From contig JAHIOG010000534.1 of NCBI GenBank assembly GCA_018895675.1, positions 1-5,550 on the forward strand: a DNA stretch of 5,550 nt, in the 5' to 3' direction. A program made the position numbers and the translations under genes. A model generated the notes under the pieces. That model worked only from the letters and a program-made list of their open reading frames with translations. It made no database searches and was not told the DNA's origin. Below, in pieces: positions 5,005 through 5,550 of the stretch (its first letter is position 1; every line of letters begins with the position of its first letter). This DNA comes from a bacterium (lineage in GTDB: Bacteria; Fidelibacterota; UBA2242).

Positions 5005-5081
5005 ACCACTCGTCTCAACGCTCCAGTACTCCAGCACTCCAACGTCCCACAAACAGGAATCAACAAACAGGAGTGATTGTT
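5005..5081. repeat. Octamer-array/hairpin element, copy B (77 nt)
   Basis: Direct repeat of copy A with the same order: accactcg, then five 8-bp units (5013-5052; one fewer than copy A), then acaggaatc and a hairpin caacaaaca/tgattgttg around GGAG (5061-5082; one mismatched pair). Apart from the missing unit and one extra base in the hairpin loop, the copies differ by scattered substitutions. The motif aaacagga occurs twice, 14 nt apart (5051-5058 and 5065-5072). Confidence 0.75.
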
Positions 5082-5090
5082 GTGCATTAA

Positions 5091-5132
5091 TGTAGGACAA
5101 ACACCTATAGCATTGCTTCTATAATTCCTACA
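5091..5132 (+). promoter_or_regulatory. Possible regulated promoter of the final receiver gene
   Basis: A perfect TATAAT lies at 5120-5125, but its -35 region (about 5097-5102) has no TTGACA. That region is instead flanked by TGTAGG (5091-5096) and CCTATA (5104-5109), an imperfect dyad, and CCTACA (5127-5132) follows the -10 box. This suggests a promoter governed by a DNA-binding regulator, possibly NarL-type. tatag/ctata (5106-5110 and 5119-5123) can also pair, so an RNA hairpin is an alternative. The leader to the ATG at 5231 would be about 100 nt. Confidence 0.35.
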
Positions 5133-5230
5133 ATGTTTATAGTCATCGTCCGATTTTCAGCGTGATAATATTTTAATAGATTAACCCCGCATATGGTAAA
5201 CTCAGACAAATATAAATACAAGATGTTGGC

Positions 5231-5550
5231 ATGAAAATCCTCATTGCTGACGATTCGGACATTTTGAGGAATCATTTGATCACAATTATTTCCGAATTGG
5301 ATGGTGTTAAAATCGTTGGGGAAAGCCAGGATACAAAATCTGCTATTCGTGATATAAATAAAAATAAACCGGATTTAGTAATACTCGATATTCGGATGCC
5401 TGGCGAAGGTGGAATTCATGTCTTAAAAGTAGTAAAAGAAAAAAATCCGAAATTAATAGTGATCATTTTTACCGATTATCCTTATCCGCAGTATCGTACA
5501 AAATGTCTTGAGAGTGGCGCGGATTATTTCTTTGATAAATCGACTGAAAC
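5231..5550 (+). CDS. Response regulator receiver protein, 3' end beyond window
   Basis: The first 106 codons of a receiver domain run without a stop to the window edge. Asp7/Asp8 (ILIADDSD), phosphoacceptor Asp53 (LVILDIRMPG), switch Thr81 (IIFTDY) and Lys103 (FFDKSTE) are all present. The segment DYPYPQYRTKCLESGADYFFDKSTE (82-106) resembles stand-alone receivers that end soon after this point, so a short single-domain protein of about 120-130 residues is likely, although a C-terminal output domain cannot be excluded. Only a weak ribosome binding site precedes the ATG at 5231. It has its own upstream noncoding region with a TATAAT box and TGTAGG/CCTACA dyad, so it is probably a separate transcription unit from the toxin-antitoxin pair. 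No histidine kinase partner is in view. Confidence 0.88.
   Translation, partial: MKILIADDSDILRNHLITIISELDGVKIVGESQDTKSAIRDINKNKPDLVILDIRMPGEGGIHVLKVVKEKNPKLIVIIFTDYPYPQYRTKCLESGADYFFDKSTE

Larger units (their letters stand above)
4743..5230. other. 488-nt noncoding region made mostly of repeats
   Basis: No gene is visible between the toxin stop and the final receiver gene. From left to right it holds a nested imperfect palindrome (4749-4820), a pair of mutually inverted palindromes (4826-4896), two copies of an octamer-array/hairpin element (4919-5081, with a partial lead-in at 4905) and a probable regulatory segment before the last gene (5091-5132). The stretch 5133-5230 is AT-rich leader without recognised structure. 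Confidence 0.7.

Noticed and set aside
4919..5081. CRISPR array
   Set aside because: The repeated units are 8 bp with no unique spacers, and there are only two long copies directly abutting; no cas genes are present.

Overview
This is AT-rich bacterial DNA holding eight confident protein genes, all on the + strand, with repeat-rich intergenic DNA between and after them. No taxonomic marker is present. Most starts have weak Shine-Dalgarno sequences. The gene content ([NiFe]-hydrogenase maturation, stand-alone receivers, a NarL-type kinase) and the palindrome-rich spacers would fit an anaerobic or microaerophilic member of the FCB-type candidate phyla (Marinimicrobia or Calditrichota-like). That placement is inference only.

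Region 1 (1-205) has no gene. It holds four short hairpins, the last a strong stem with a GGAG loop. Region 2 (206-4035) looks like one transcription unit. hypA and hypB (nickel delivery to [NiFe] hydrogenase) are followed, after a 106-nt gap with a doubtful 29-codon ORF, by four tightly packed signalling genes: a stand-alone CheY-like receiver, a free-standing tandem-ACT protein resembling the regulatory end of aspartokinase, a soluble PAS histidine kinase of the NarX/DegS type, and a NarL-type DNA-binding response regulator. Gaps among these four are 2 nt, 9 nt and a 1-nt overlap. The arrangement suggests a signalling pathway tied to hydrogenase or redox metabolism, with the ACT protein as a possible small-molecule sensor.

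Region 3 (4036-4255) is a 220-nt spacer with an 11-bp inverted repeat, followed by a good sigma70-type promoter overlain by three TATTACC repeats. Region 4 (4271-4742) is a compact type II toxin-antitoxin pair, a ribbon-helix-helix antitoxin and a RelE/ParE-fold toxin, overlapping by 14 nt.

Region 5 (4743-5230) is noncoding and built almost wholly of repeats: a nested imperfect palindrome, a pair of mutually inverted 15-bp palindromes, and two copies (84 and 77 nt) of a composite element made of an 8-bp tandem array ending in a hairpin. The two terminal hairpins and the one upstream of hypA keep a (G)GAG loop while their stems differ but stay paired, which is the most intriguing signal here. 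Region 6 (5231-5550) is the start of another stand-alone response regulator, cut by the window edge, with a TATAAT box and TGTAGG/CCTACA dyads upstream.

No complete new defence or mobile system is visible. The candidates for novelty are the hyp-linked ACT/two-component module and the hairpin-ended octamer repeat family.
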